From Geotrypetes seraphini (Eukaryota > Chordata > Amphibia > Gymnophiona > Dermophiidae): a stretch of 64,000 nt of DNA. Below the pieces are notes generated by a model. That model saw nothing but the letters and a program-made list of their open reading frames with translations. It had not been told where the DNA came from and made no database searches. A program made the position numbers and the translations under genes. Shown here piece by piece: positions 45,685 to 58,700 of the stretch. The stretch lies in contig NC_047095.1 of the NCBI RefSeq assembly GCF_902459505.1, positions 119,227,380 to 119,291,379 of the forward strand, given 5' to 3'. Every line of letters begins with the position of its first letter. Positions within the stretch are counted from its first letter, which is position 1.

Positions 45685-45690
45685 AATAAA
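45685..45690 (+). terminator. Polyadenylation signal of copy 2
   Basis: AATAAA 227 bp after the stop codon, in the conserved 3' UTR. Confidence 0.75.
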
Positions 45691-46639
45691 GCATATTGAA
45701 AAGCATATTGGATCTGTTCTACTTTCAGTTTTTTTTTTGTTTCTCTTGAAAAGCATCTTTCTAGAGCTTGTGTGAAAAGCCTTTTGGAGAAGGGAGTTCC
45801 TCTAACACAAATTTGTGTGGAGTGTGTGAACCATGACAAAAGGTGTGACTTAAATCTAGAAAAAAGTAACCTGACTCTACTAATGCCCAACCAAAGATCA
45901 TATTTTCAGTGATAACCTTAAGATTTTCTAAAAGGAATAGTAAAGCACAGCTGTGTTTCTCAGGTAGAACTATAGCCTTACTTCAACTGAAGGCCCCACA
46001 GGCTAGTCACTTGCTGTAGATCAGTGTTTTTCCCATGTTGATCCTGGAGTTGCCCCCTTTCCAGTTGGGTTCAGAATATCCACAGTGACTAGGCATGATT
46101 TGTATGCCAACTCCATGCCATGCATATTCATTAATTTCCTGTAACCCTTACTATAAGGGGGTACTCCAGGACTTATTGGTGGTGGAAGGGGGGGGGGGGG
46201 TAGGGAAATGCTGCTCTGTATGGCCTAAACCAAAAACACCCAGACTGCTCCAATGCCAGCCTGGCACCATTGAAGACTTTAACTATCAGATATGCCAATT
46301 TAAAACTGAGGGCTGGCTTACTCTATAGGATCATAGATTCACACTGCTTCTAAAAGATAAATACAAATGTTGGACTTAAAAAGAGTTTTATGATGGGTTT
46401 TGAATGAAAATAATAAAACTTGATTGAAATGAGATTTGCTTACCCAGACAGGAGTACAATATAGGATAAATGGGTAACAAGGAAACCAGAAATCCAAAAT
46501 ACAATTAAAATGGAGAACTGGGCTACTTCTGCAGCCTCTAACACCTTCCTATCCTTGTCTCTTGGGCTAAGGGCAGCCATAAAATCAGTTACTGCATGCT
46601 TTGAGAAATCTTCAGCAATTCCTTCAGCTTTTTAATACT

Positions 46640-48085
46640 CTAGATGTCTGTAATATTCTATTTCTACATCGCTCATACCTAGGCAGGCTCAAGGTGACTT
46701 GAGGGGAGGGAGAAGATAAGGAGTTAAGGTAGGGGGAAGGAGGGGATACAGGAGGTTAAGGGCTCCTCTTACAAAGCTGCACTAGCAGTTTTAGCTTGGG
46801 CTAAATTGCCATGTGCTAGAAACTAATACCAGCATTGAGTTGGGCATTCGTTCAAGCAGCATAGGTTTAGTGTGCACTAAAATTTCTGTGTGCACTAAAC
46901 ACTATCACAGCTTAGTAAAAGGAGCCCTAAGTGTCATAGATGAGTTCTCAAGTTTCTTCCGGAATATAGCGTGGTTATGTTCTGGTACTTTTTTGTAAAG
47001 TTACTCCTAGGTAAGCATGGAGTAGAAAATGCATTTGTATTTTTTTTTTTTTATGGAAGGGAGATTTAGACATATCCTGTTGAGGGTTCTTTGGGATGTA
47101 GGTCATGCTGTGGAGAAGAGCTGGATGACGGGAGCCATGGAGTTTCCGTAAAGTATTCAGTAAATGATGCATGGAGGGTTATTTGTGATGGGATGGTAGC
47201 AAGTGCCATTGGCCTTATGAAGGCTTTAATCGAGTAATTTTCTCAGGTTGAAGATTGTCTTACAGCAGTGTTTTGGATGAGTTGCATTTTGCAGATTAGA
47301 GTGGTGTTGATGGAGTTGCGGTACAGTCAGTTGTACAATTAAGGCAAAGTGGTGGTGAAAGTATGGTCTAATCTTAGTTCCCTCAAGGTATAGAGGGATT
47401 TCATTCAGAGACTGGAGATTTGTGGTTCCATAGTAAGTAGAGTCCAGTATGTAACCTAGGATTTTGGAGGATTCTTCTACAGGGAGGGTCTTGCCTGATC
47501 ACAGAGTGATGCTTGTTGGTGCCATCTGTTGGGGTGTGTGGAAGTAGAGAACTTTGGTTTTAGTAGTTTTGTTTTAGTTTGTTGGTAGCTGCCCAGATCT
47601 GGATTCTTTCAATATTATGTCAGACTTTGGTGATGTCTGAGTGATTGGTTATGGGAATAAGGAGAAAGATGTCATCTGTGTAGGACAGTATGCTTCCATC
47701 TTCAAATCTTGTTACCAAGAGCTCATGAAGAGGTTGACTAATGGGGGAGTAGGGAGCCCTGTGCCACACCACAGAAAGCCCTCCAGGGGTTGGAGATCGC
47801 TCTGTTCTCTTTGACAACGTTTTCCTTGTTTTGTAGGACATCCGAGAACCATCTTAACACTGTGCCTGTTAATGCAATTTCTGACAGTTTTGTTAATAGT
47901 AGGTGGTGGGTCTACTAAATCAAAGGCTGCTGAAATGTCAAATCGGAGTATTGCTTGACATCCTGTACTGAGCAGTTGTTTCACTTTTGTGATCAAAGTG
48001 AGGAGGAGAAGCTCTGTTGATGGAAATCTGAATTGGGATGAGTGGAGGCATAAATGTTCAATGTAGGTTGTACCAAAACTTGTTG
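46640..48085 (-). mobile_element. L2/Rex-type LINE, antisense, broken
   Basis: Minus-strand readings give reverse-transcriptase motifs: QAILRFDISAAFDLVD (near 47930) and SYTDDIFLLIPI (near 47670, the YxDD box as YTDD). Frames are interrupted. The flanking unit sequence resumes on both sides (46640 and 48086). Confidence 0.75.
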
Positions 48086-48560
48086 CTTTCTCTACAACAT
48101 CACTAAAATTCAGAACTTCCTCCTTGAATATGCTGCCAAACCCCTTATCCACACTCTTGTCACCTCATGCCTAGATTACTGCAACTTGCTTCTGGTAGGT
48201 CTACCACTTAGCCATCGCTCTCCTCTTCAGGATTCTGCTGCACGTCTCATTATGCTCACATTAATCCCTCCTCAATTCGCTTCTTTGGGTCCCTGTCCCC
48301 ATACAATTCAAACTTCTCTTACTGACCTCCAAGTGTATTTGCACTGAAGCTCTAGCCTCATCTCTCCCTCTACTCCCCCTTGGAATTCTGTCATCAAGCA
48401 AGTCTCTTGTCTGTACCCGTCTCTCCTGACTCTGTCCCTTCTGCCATGCTGCACCATATGCCTGGAACAACCTACCTGACGTGGTAGTCTGGCAGCTCTA
48501 TGTCTGGCAATATTTAAATCTAGGCTAAAATCCTACTTTTTTTTGAAGCTGTGTTTACTA
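48086..48560 (+). mobile_element. L2/Rex-type LINE C-terminal region (shared with 8171-8765)
   Basis: ITKIQNFLLEYAAK and LVTSCLDYCNLLLVGLP match the fragment at 8170-8300; an ancestral part of the intergenic unit. Confidence 0.7.
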
Positions 48561-49134
48561 CCAACCAGTAAAGCACCATATTTTTCATTCCCTCTAGTGC
48601 TGCCTGATAACAAGGAAAAAATTTTCAATTTAGCCTATTAAATTGACTTAATTTGGTTTTCCTATCCATTTGAGGTTTCTTTTCAAACATCCTGGTAGCT
48701 TTATTTTGTTGCCTCTTCACACTCACCCCTTCCCCTCCAGCCCCATCCTGCAGTTGTGGTGTAAACAAAATTAAATAGACTTTTTCCTCTTAGTTCCTAA
48801 CGCATGTTTGCTATCTAACACCAGCTCTAGCAGGATACATATTTCAAATCTGATATTATATAACAAAAGAAAATTTTTCTACCTGTTTATCATATTGGTC
48901 CCAGGCTCTGGTTTGGTGTCATTATCATCCTCCACTGCTCATAAAACAGACCCAATGTGTGCCCTGTCTACTAAATAAAGAATCGCATAAAAATAAAAAT
49001 GCAATCAGGACAGAGAGCGCAGACGTCAACAACCTCCAGCATTCTGAAAACAGCACTAGGTGTAAAATAATTTTGGAAGGATGGCAAAGACACCTTTAAA
49101 GATAACAGGAGCTGAGAGCTGGTGAATAATTACT

Positions 49135-49312
49135 TTTTTATTATTTACACTATTCTCCCAAGGGAGCCTGTAATGGTTTACATGAATTTATTCAGGTACT
49201 CAAGTATCTAATGTATCTGGGACAAAGAGGGTAAGTGACTTGCCCAAGGTCACAAGGAACAGGGTGGATTTGAACCCACAATGGGTGCTGTAGCTTTAAT
49301 CACAGTGCCACT
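49135..49312 (-). mobile_element. tRNA-derived CORE-type SINE
   Basis: Minus-strand tRNA-like head at the right end. Counterpart of 12604-12829. Confidence 0.7.
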
Positions 49313-49399
49313 CTAGAAATCATAATGTAGTAAAGGTGAACCAAGTATAGGACAATTAAGCCATTGTGACATCTCTGCTGAGGTTGGCTCTTATTGGTG

Positions 49400-49850
49400 G
49401 AATGAGGCCTACTAGACAACCTCAACTATCATGACCTCCATCTCCCTGCCCTCAGCGTAGAGCGGTGGCTGCCAATCAACAAATGCTGTGCCATTCAAAA
49501 CCCTGGCAGCATATAAAAGAATCTAGACCCCACCCCAACCTACTTAGGATGCAAGCTACCCCTCACCACCTCCTCCGCTCTGAAGGTCTCTCCTGTTAGA
49601 AACGTGTCTGCAAACGCTCCTACAGCCCCTTCATCACTCAACTCTGGAGCCAACTCCCCCCCCCCCCCCCGCAAATCAGATTACAGAACTCATTGATGGC
49701 CTTCAGGAAAGCGGTGAAGACCCTCCTCTTCAACTAAAAAGTTGCTGTATAGTCATTGCACTGTCCAAATGTATTCCACTGGGAATGTTAGCTTGTAACC
49801 TGTTCTGAGCTACTGGGAGGACAGGATGGAAACCGAATTAAGTAAATAAA
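49400..49850 (+). mobile_element. LINE 3' end
   Basis: Broken C-terminal reading followed by TTGTAACCTGTTCTGAGCTA and a GTAAATAAA end; it splits unit sequence found intact near 12935. Confidence 0.65.
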
Positions 49851-49901
49851 AATGATGTCGCAATACCACCTCTGCTTATCAGAGGCTGAAACTTTTTTCA
49901 C

Positions 49902-50115
49902 ACTATTTATTTATTCAATTTTCTATACAGTTCTCTCAGGGGAGCTTGGAACTGTTTATATGAATTTATTCAGGTACTCAAGTATTTTTCTCTATCTAAT
50001 GTATCTGGGACAAAAGAGGATTAAGTGACTTATCCAAGGTCACAAGGAGCAGTGTGGATTTGAACCCACTACCTCAGGTTGCTGAGGCTGTAGCTTTAAC
50101 CACTGCACCACTCTA
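49902..50115 (-). mobile_element. tRNA-derived CORE-type SINE
   Basis: Same family, minus strand, with a diverged tRNA-like head (GTGGTGCAGTGGTTAAAGC). Confidence 0.75.
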
Positions 50116-50343
50116 GAAATCAATAGGTAATAAAAGTGTGCCAGGTATAGGACAATCAAGCCATTGTGACATCTTCACACTATTTATTCAATTTTCTATA
50201 CTGTTCTCCCAAGGGAGCTCATAAAGGTTTACATAAATTTATTCAGGTACTCAAGTATTTTTCCCTGTCTATCTAATGCACCTCGGGAGGGATTAAGTGA
50301 CTAGCTCAGGGTCACAAGGAGCAGCGTGGGCTTGAACCCACAA

Positions 50344-51093
50344 CTAGAGAAGGACACGTTTTTTCCCCATCCCCATGAGTTCTTTTCCTGTCTCTGCCTC
50401 ATTTCTGCAAGCTCCGTCCTCATCTGCACAAGCCTCAAACCCTTTAAAATCCTAAGTAGCAACATTCTAGAGCTCAGATTGTGATGTCATAATGCCTCAT
50501 TCCACCAATGCCTAAGCTCCGTCCTCATCTGCACAAGCCTGAAACACTTTAACATCATAAGTAGCAACATTCTAGAGCTCAGATTGTGATGTCATAATGC
50601 CTCATTCCACCAATGCCTAAGCTCCGTCCTCATCTGCACAAGCCTCAAACCCTTTAAAATCCTAAGTAGCAACATTCTAGAGCTCAGATTGTGATGTCAT
50701 AATGCCTCATTCCACCAATGCCTAAGCTCCGTCCTCATCTGCACAAGCCTCAAACCCTTTAAAATCCTAAGTAGCAACATTCTAGAGCTCAGACTGTGAT
50801 GTCATAATGCCTCATTCCACCAATGCCTGAGCTCCGTTCTCATCTGCACAAGCCTCAAATACTTTAAAATCCTAAGTAGCAGCATTCTAGAGCTCAGTTT
50901 GTGATGTCATAATGCCTCATTCCACCAATGCCTAAGCTCCGTCCTCATCTGCACAAGCCCCAAACACTTTAAAATCATAAGTGTTTGAGGCTTGTGCAGT
51001 TAAGGCAGAGCTTACAGGAAAGGGGGCGGGGACGAGATGAGGAAATTGAGTTCCTGCGGGGACGGGAACAAATTTGTCCATGTGCCATTCTCT
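50344..51093. mobile_element. hAT foldback element containing a tandem array
   Basis: Ends are AGAGAAGGACAC and, inverted, AGAGAATGGCAC. ACCCACAA lies on both sides (50336-50343 and 51094-51101). Beyond the array the right arm repeats the left arm in inverse (GTTTGAGGCTTGTGCAG). Confidence 0.8.
50411..50990 (+). repeat. 105-bp tandem repeat, five full units and a partial sixth
   Basis: GCTCCGTCCTCATCTGCACA starts at 50411, 50516, 50621, 50726 and 50936, with the variant GCTCCGTTCT at 50831: an exact 105-bp period. Units differ by few substitutions, so the expansion is recent. It lies wholly inside the hAT element. Confidence 0.92.
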
Positions 51094-51862
51094 ACCCACA
51101 ATCTCAGGGTGCTGAGGCTGTAGCTTTAGCCACTGTGCCACACTCTCCCCTGATTCTAAGGATCCATGCTTTAAAAAATGGCAGGTAGCAGGAGAGGAAC
51201 TGGTGAATAACAGCATGGATAACCTGACCTGATAGGAGTTGGGAACTCGTTCTCCTTCTCCCACCGCCCAAATTCAGCCAGATGTTTATGATTTCAACAG
51301 CCAAAACAACCCACCAAAATCAATCCAACCCATAATCGACATGCAAGGAAGATAATGAATAGGAAAAGGGCTCATATTTATGGTGAAAACCTTGAAATCG
51401 TGACTAGATCACGTTTGCAGACTCCCCTATCCTAGAGAATCAACCACTCAATCAGGGTTGGGAAATAGAACCATGAATCTGAAAAAAGTTTAAGGCTGGG
51501 CCAGGTACCGCCACTAACCATCAATACACGGAGTGAGCACAGCACAAACGATGGCACCGATAGCCAATGAATTACATTTAACAAAGGGAGAACCCGGAAA
51601 TTCCAACAGCCACAATATTAGATGCATACCCAACAGGACAGCACAGCGACAAAAAATACTCCAGACCAATGAAGAACATCTCTAACCTCGGTATCAAGCA
51701 CTGGGAAAATCAAACAAAATCAGATGGAATGGATTACAGAAGGATACTGGACTCACGCTCACCTTTCTACCCGTCTCTCCGTGATTACACAAAGCACGTG
51801 CATACGCACCACTTACACACAACCAGCGCAAGTCAAAAGAAGGAGCTCCTTTGGCTCTAGAG

Positions 51863-54328
51863 CAGGGGTGTCCAACCTGCAGCCCGGCAAGGTGTTTTGT
51901 GCAGCCTGGCTGGTGCTCCCGGCCTTGGAGTCATGGTCCGGGAGCTTACCATTCTCACGGCCCATCCCCAAGGCTCTGGGTGGTCCCTGTGGCCCAGCAT
52001 GAATTCCTCCTTCTCTCCGCGCCGGTCCGATGTCACCTTCACCCGCTGAAAAATCTGCCAGCCTCAGTAGTGATTTAGCAATATTGACCGCAGCTTTTCT
52101 TCCATCTGCCTTGGTCTGTCTCCAATGACGCAACTTCCTGTTTCCACCCGGGTGGAATGAAGCAGACGGAAAGCAGGAAGGGGAGCCGCGGGCAACTTTG
52201 CTACTTCACTGTTGAGGCCGGCAGATTTTTCAGCCTGACAGAAGGTGAGGGTAACATCGGCCTAGCGCGAAATGGGAGAACATGCTGGTCATGCAGAGAA
52301 GGGTTCAGAAAGAATGTTGGAGCACATGCTGGGGACGGAGAGAAGGGGAAGGACATACTGGGTATGGAGAGAAGGAGGAGAACATGCTGGGCCGAGGAAG
52401 CCTCCTGGACTAACTGTTTTTTTATTTTAAGTACAAAGGGTAAGGGTATTACAAGAAGTGCCCAAATGGGCGTGGTGGCAGAACTTATGGGGCCAGAAAC
52501 AGAGGACAGAGAGAGCGAGCTGGTGGGCAAGGGTCTGAAGGGAGAGACGTTGGACCTGGGGTGGTGTGGAGGAAGAGGGAAAGAGATACTTGAAGGGAGA
52601 ACTGTTGGGAAGAGAAAGGAAGAAATGGTGGACCCGGGGGGAGGCAGGAAGGCAGGGGGAGAGATGGCAGTTGGGAAGAGAAAGGGAGAGAAGTTGGATT
52701 TGGGGATGGAAGGAAGGGAGAAACATTAGGCCTGCAGATAGAAGGCAGAGAGAGATGCAGCATCTTTCTTTTTTTCCCTTCCATTTCATTGTTCAGCATC
52801 AAAGGGGGAGGGAAGAAGAAAAACAGAAAAGAGAGGGAGCAAAATGTTGGACCATGGGGAGAGAGGAGGAGAGATGGACCCATGGGAGGGCAGGAGGGAA
52901 GAGAGCTAGGATAAGAAGGGACAGGGAGTTATACCCTGACCAGTGGAGAGAGGGAGGGGGATTCTGAAAGTGGTGAGTCATGTGGATGAGGTCAAAAGGG
53001 AGATGACAAGATACGTGAGAGAGCAGTGAGTACAGTGGTAGAAATGTGGTAATGGGGAGTAGATAGAAGAGAATAGGAGGCTGGGAAAGGAGTGAAATGG
53101 GAGAGCTAGAGACAGAGAAGATGGAGAATTGAGATAGCTGAACATTTAAAAAGAAGAAGGGTGAGAAAGAAGGCAAGATTTGAGTGGACAGAGGCAAAAA
53201 AAGAAAAGAAAAAGTTAAGAAAGCTGAAAGAGAACAATCAATACGTTGGAGAGAGGCATAAGGAGGGAATGGAACAAGAGAGAAGAGGAGAAACAAATGG
53301 ACAGCCTACACTGGAAAGAGAATTAGTTGAAGATAGAGAAAAAGCAGAAAGAGAAACTGGGACCAAGATGATGGAAAAACAAAACATCCAGACAACAAGG
53401 TAGAAAAAATGGTTTTATTTTGAATTTATTAACTGGAATATGTTAGCTTTGGGATATGTGCATCACAATTATTTTTGTATTCAGTGGCGTAGTCATATAC
53501 AGCTGATTTGGGGGAGGGACTGGAGCCCAAAATTAGTGAATGGGCACCAAAGTTTCTCCCTGCCTGAGTGCAATTTATAAACACTTGAGCTATTGGGGAG
53601 TCCCAAGCCCTGCCAACTGAAGACATCTTCCTCCAGTCCTGCAGGCCGAAATCTCCAAGCCTTGCAGCCTATGGCAATATCCTCAAGCTGCCCCTGCTTT
53701 CATGCTTGCATGAAAGCCAAGGAGGGAGGAGGGAGGAGGGAGGGCAGCATCTCTTCAACATTGCTGCCAGCTGCAGAACTTGGGAAGTTGGAGGGGTTGG
53801 AGGTGGCTGTCAGTTGGCGAGGCTTGGCGATCCCTACTAGCTACAACAAGGGAGATGTTCATTTTTGAGGGAGCCTAAGTTCAAAGTGGGAGGTCCAAAA
53901 ACACGGTAATACTTACCCTGACTGAGCGATCCTCCACGTGTGCCGCTGACAGCTGATTCATCAACCCCGCTCTGATGAGGCTCACTGTAGCTGTACTAGA
54001 AGCGAATGGGAGAACCAGGAGCACGCGTCCCTGCTCATCAGGGTGGGGATGCGGAAGCCTATGGCTGTTCCCTCTGTCAGCAGTACACGTGGAGGATCAC
54101 TCAGTCAGGGTAAGTATTACTACTTATTTGGGTTCCTTGCCACAGTGTCCCTTTAATGAAGGTTTATTATTAGATACGTACATCTTCTGTATTAGTGATT
54201 GCAAATTTGGGACCTGCTCAGTCTTTTTTTTTTTTTTGCTCATCAGATAGTGTTAGTGTTTGAGGGGCCGCAGAATTTTATTTTTCTTCCATTGCGGCCC
54301 AGGGAAGTCAAAAAGTTGGACACTCCTG
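51863..54328. mobile_element. 2.47-kb nonautonomous hAT element with 8-bp target duplication
   Basis: Starts CAGGGGTGTCCAAC and ends GTTGGACACTCCTG (13 of 14 inverted match), flanked by CTCTAGAG (51855-51862 and 54329-54336). The interior 52250-53400 is strongly purine-rich, with GGAGAGA-type repeats and no transposase recognised. A second MITE is nested at 53906. Confidence 0.9.
53906..54120. mobile_element. MITE nested in the hAT element
   Basis: 215 bp with about 38-bp inverted ends: GTAATACTTACCCTGACTGA at the left and TCAGTCAGGGTAAGTATTAC at the right, both with CCTCCACGTG inward. Confidence 0.9.
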
Positions 54329-54559
54329 CTCTAGAGTTTAAACCTCGCACTGTAAGCTGGGAGGTGGGGGAAGAAGGAGGCGGGGAACTTTCAGGACCCT
54401 GCTAGGTTCTTCAATCTGTAGTGGCATCCTCCCCCTCCCCCACCCAGCTAGCCATCATTGCTGCCTAACCCAATGCCTGCATATGTGAACCAAAAAAAAT
54501 TAAATTAAAAAAACCCTCAAATAACTATTAAAAATATTACAACATGGAAGAGCAATATC

Positions 54560-54704
54560 GCAATGTATATCTTAGCAATTTTTTTAATGATTGAAATTGA
54601 TTAGCTCAGCCACCCCATGGCCTTGGAGACAGCTGTATTTAAAGAGCTCCTTGAGGGTTTGGACTCTATGGAGGTTGGGGGGTGTGGTTTTGTGCTAGGA
54701 ACAG
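54560..54704 (+). promoter_or_regulatory. TATA promoter and noncoding first exon of copy 3
   Basis: TATTTAAA at 54616-54623; leader exon ends GGAACAG|GTGAGTG at 54704. The block is nearly identical to those of copies 1 and 2 back to about 54540. Confidence 0.7.
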
Positions 54705-55796
54705 GTGAGTGAGGTGCCTTCAGAATGACCTGGAGCAAACTGTCTGGGTTCATGTTTTAATTTCTTTCTCTTAATTTTAAATGAGGGGGTATTGAGTATA
54801 AGAAGTGGGGGGACTTTTTATAACTCTGCTTGTGTTTCATTTTAGGAGTAGGTTATAGTTTTGAGCTGGAAAATTGGTGCTTATCTTTTGTGGTGCCAAT
54901 TATTTAAGACTAGCCAAAAAAATACTAGTTTTAGTTAATTATTCATTTCTTTCTTTTTCTCTTATTTTAAGTGTATTAATCTGGGAAACTGTTGTTTGTC
55001 TTCTGATGAGTTTAATTGATTCTTTACAGCATACAGTTAAATTCTACCTTCAAAAGCAATGTGTGCTATAGCATTTTTAACTGGGGTGACTCTACTAGCT
55101 AGATTTACAGATTTGTAACTTTCTCCCTCTATATGCTACTTGGAGCAGTAGTTAATGACTAGATATGACTCAACTTAACAGTTGTAATTCAAAGTGGTTT
55201 TCTGTCCTTAGAGGACTTAAACTTTGTACCTGAGGTAATTGGAGTTGGGGAGGGTGTATGTGTGTGTGAAAAGTGACTTGCCCCTATGTCTTTAGGAGCT
55301 CCCTTTTGACAGTTAATTGTTCTAACCTTGAGGCTGTTTCTCCACTTACTTTCTGTTAAGGCCCCTAAAATGTGTAGTATGGAGTGCATAATAACCCATA
55401 TAGAAAGTGACTTATGTCTCTTGTATGCCAGGAATTTTCTATTGGTAGATAGAGAATAAGATCTTAAGTTGTGTTGAAATTGAGAGGTAACTGCTCCTGG
55501 AGAAGATGACAGAAGGGTGTAGTAGACCTAATCTTTAAAGGCCATCTAGATATGCTGTTAGATCCAGGACACTCCTGCAGGTTAAGATGTCTGTTGATGG
55601 AGGCAGCCATTTTGTGCTAGTGGGGGCAAACTGGTATTGGGCTTCTCCCTTTCCCTGTCTAGATAACTGATTCTTTATAGAGAACAGATATGCCTGAATA
55701 ACAGAATGCCTCTTTAATTTGTGTTGTGTCTTCCTTCCCATTCTCTTCAGCACCTTCTCCCTTTTATCCCCTCACCCCCTCTTTAGGGTCTGGGCC

Positions 55797-58700
55797 ATGG
55801 CTGTCGACATCATAAAGTTGTGGAAGCTGCATTTACTGCTGTTCCTCTTCTGGGTCTGGTGCTTGCCTCCCCCACGCAGAATTGTGTGGCGGTTGTGTAT
55901 ACTGCTATCTGTCTGCATCTTATGTTTCCTGATGCTGGGTTTTATATATTGGCTCTTCTTTAAGACTTCGATGCAGGAGCCATTGACTCAGGAGGCAGCC
56001 TTTAATCCCGGGCAAGCTATGGTCCATGTTACAAGTCCATGGAATGATAACAGCACATCTTGGGGGCAGAACTCGCCACCACAAGAGGATGAAGGGTCCA
56101 TGGGCGGCCTCCCTGACTACTATTCTCCTGATGAGCTCCAGCCCCACTTCCAGCGGCCTCCCCAAGACCCCTGGTTCCCTGGCGCAGCAGGAAAAGCATA
56201 CCGGGTGTCAGATTTGACAGCAGAAGAGAAGATGGAGCAGAATTTGGGCTATGCAAAGTATAACTTGAATGCCTTTGTCAGCGATCGTATCTCTCTGCTT
56301 CGGGACCTTGGACCAGATACCAGACCCCCTGAGTAAGATGGGAACAAAACTGTGTATAGTGTACAGTCTTTATTATGTGCTTCTTGCTTTCCTGTCATGC
56401 TCCCCTCATCTCTACACAGAGCTTAGTTTTCCTAAGGTTACTAACAAGCCTGATGTCGGTAGAAACAGTCTGAGCTGGCTCTGGCTTTGTCTCTATTGCC
56501 ACTATAAATTTGTAGACCTAGTGGATGAGCAGGAAATACATAACCCAGCATGCAGTGGGGCAATGCCAGGGCTTAGCTGAGCCTGTCCCAGATGACTCTT
56601 TGAAATCCTGCAAGAATTGGTCAAACACATGCGTTTTGACTTACACCTTTAATCCTCTTTTGCTGATGTTATGGTTGGACTACAGACTCTATTTCCAGGT
56701 CTCCTGTCCAAAGAAGTCATATTGGGGGGGGGAGGGGGCGGCGTTTGACAAACCTGACCAGCTTAGGTAATGACTAGTGAGAGAATGAAAGAGTTGTCAA
56801 TTGTATTTGATTTTATCTTGCTTGAAACTTGTACTTGGTCAAGGGGAACCATTTAATCTGAGACTGAAGAGGTGGCTTGACAGCACATGGGATAAGATTT
56901 TGTAGCCTGAAATGGCAGGTAGGGCAGGCCCAGTCTTAAAGGCCGGCAATTATTTCTAGTTTTACTTTGCATAAGTATACCAAGAGTTGGGAGTGAGATC
57001 CCCTGTGCAACTGGGCTAGAGTTGCTGGTCCCACAATGGGGCATCTTCCGTCTAAAAACTATTAAACTATTTCTATACTGCTACCGGACACATGTAGCAC
57101 AGTATAGAGTTGGTCAACAATCCTTGCTTGACAGAGCTTATAATCTAAAACAAGACAGACAAAAGATGTCATTTAAGGGGAGCAGTTATTCTGCTGGCTG
57201 TAGCTGGATTTGCTGAAATTATGCAGCAAGGTTGACCCAGAAAGTTCAACATTCTCACACACAGTTCTAGGTTACAATTGTACTAGATTGAGTTCCAGAC
57301 TTAACACAGACTACACTTATAAAAACAAAACACTCTTTCTAGCGCGGGCAGCCTCTCCAAATGGGTTTATATACCATGAGAGTAATAAAAACATAAGAAG
57401 TTGCTGAGTCAGACCAGAGGTCCATCTTGCTCAGCGGTCTGCTCCCGCGGCGGCCCATCAGGCCTAGTGCCTGAACAGTGGTCCCTGATTAATTTTGTAA
57501 CTTACCTCTAATCCCATCCCTATAATCTACCTTTACTCTTATCTGTACCCCTCAATCCCTTTGTCTTCCAAGTACCTATCCAAAGCTTCTTTGAACCCCT
57601 GTAGCGTGCTCCTGTTTATCACATCCTCTGGTAGCGCGTTCCATGTATCCACCACCCTCTGTGTGAAAAAGAACTTCCTGGCGTTTGTTCTAAACCTCTC
57701 CCCTTTCAATTTTTTCTGAGTGCCCCCTTGTACTTATTGATCCCCTTAATTTGAAAAATCTGTCCCTGTCTATTTTTTCTATGCCCTTCATGATCTTGAA
57801 GGTTTCTATCATGTCTCCTCTAAGTCTCTGCTTTTCCAGGGAGAAAAGCCCCAGCTTTTTCAGTCTGTCAGTATATGAGAGGTCCTCCATGCCCTTTATT
57901 AGCTTAGTTGCTCTGGAACGTAACTTGTATGAAACGCTCCCTCTAAGGCTTGATCAGGTGAAGGCAGTTTGTTTGGGGGGTTTTTTTCCCTCATCTGAGC
58001 GACACTCTAAAATTTAACAATTTTCCAAATTTGCAAGTAATTTTCAACCACCATATAATATCTGAGCGATGCTCCTAAAATGTAGGAGCCACTTGCCCAT
58101 GTCCTCTGCTTCGAAGGAATGTTGGGGATGACTTCAGAACTCAGATTTACTGCTAGCATTGGGCTGAAGAGACCTGCCAGAGGTCAGAGGGTGTAATGTA
58201 AAACATATCTAGGTTGGAAAATCTTTTTAATGAGGGCAACTGGCACCATCTTCCACCACATTGCTGTAGTTTCTAATTGCAGATGTTGGGTACCTGAGAA
58301 ATAGCCTCTTGGTAATGAAATTTGTTTCTGTGATGGAAATCAGGGAGGCATTGGGATCACTGTCCTTATTTAAGTATTTATATACCACTTATAAACCTAA
58401 GTGGTTTTTATTCAGGTACTTGAGCACTTTTTCCTTATCTGTCTCAGTGGACTTGCAATCTTACCTAAAGTACCTGGGACAATGGAGGATTAAGTGACTT
58501 GCCCTGGGTCAAAAGGAGCAGAACGGGATTTGAACCCACAACCTCTGTGCTGAAGCTGTAGCTCTAACCACTGTGCCACACAGTCCCACACACGATTTTG
58601 AGGGTTTAGGTGCAGGAGACACTGCCTGGGAGCAAGGGATGGAGTAATGTCTTTCCATGCCTCTAGTGAACCCCTGAGACAATCCTTTATTGCTTATGAT

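Larger units (their letters stand above)
50167..51157 (-). mobile_element. tRNA-derived CORE-type SINE split by a hAT element
   Basis: Left part 50167-50343 and right part 51094-51157 together make one SINE orthologous to 12982-13203. The break falls inside the tRNA-like head, at ACCCACAA. Confidence 0.8.

Noticed and set aside
51241-51304. Similarity between the copy 3 N-terminal extension (ATGGCTGTCGACATCATAAA) and a minus-strand upstream sequence
   Set aside because: The resemblance covers about 27 bp with several mismatches and could be chance; the internal 66-bp duplication explains the extension better.
52157-52729. 190-codon open frame on the + strand
   Set aside because: It lies in GA-rich repeat sequence inside a hAT element, has no recognisable domain and is long because stops are rare in such composition.
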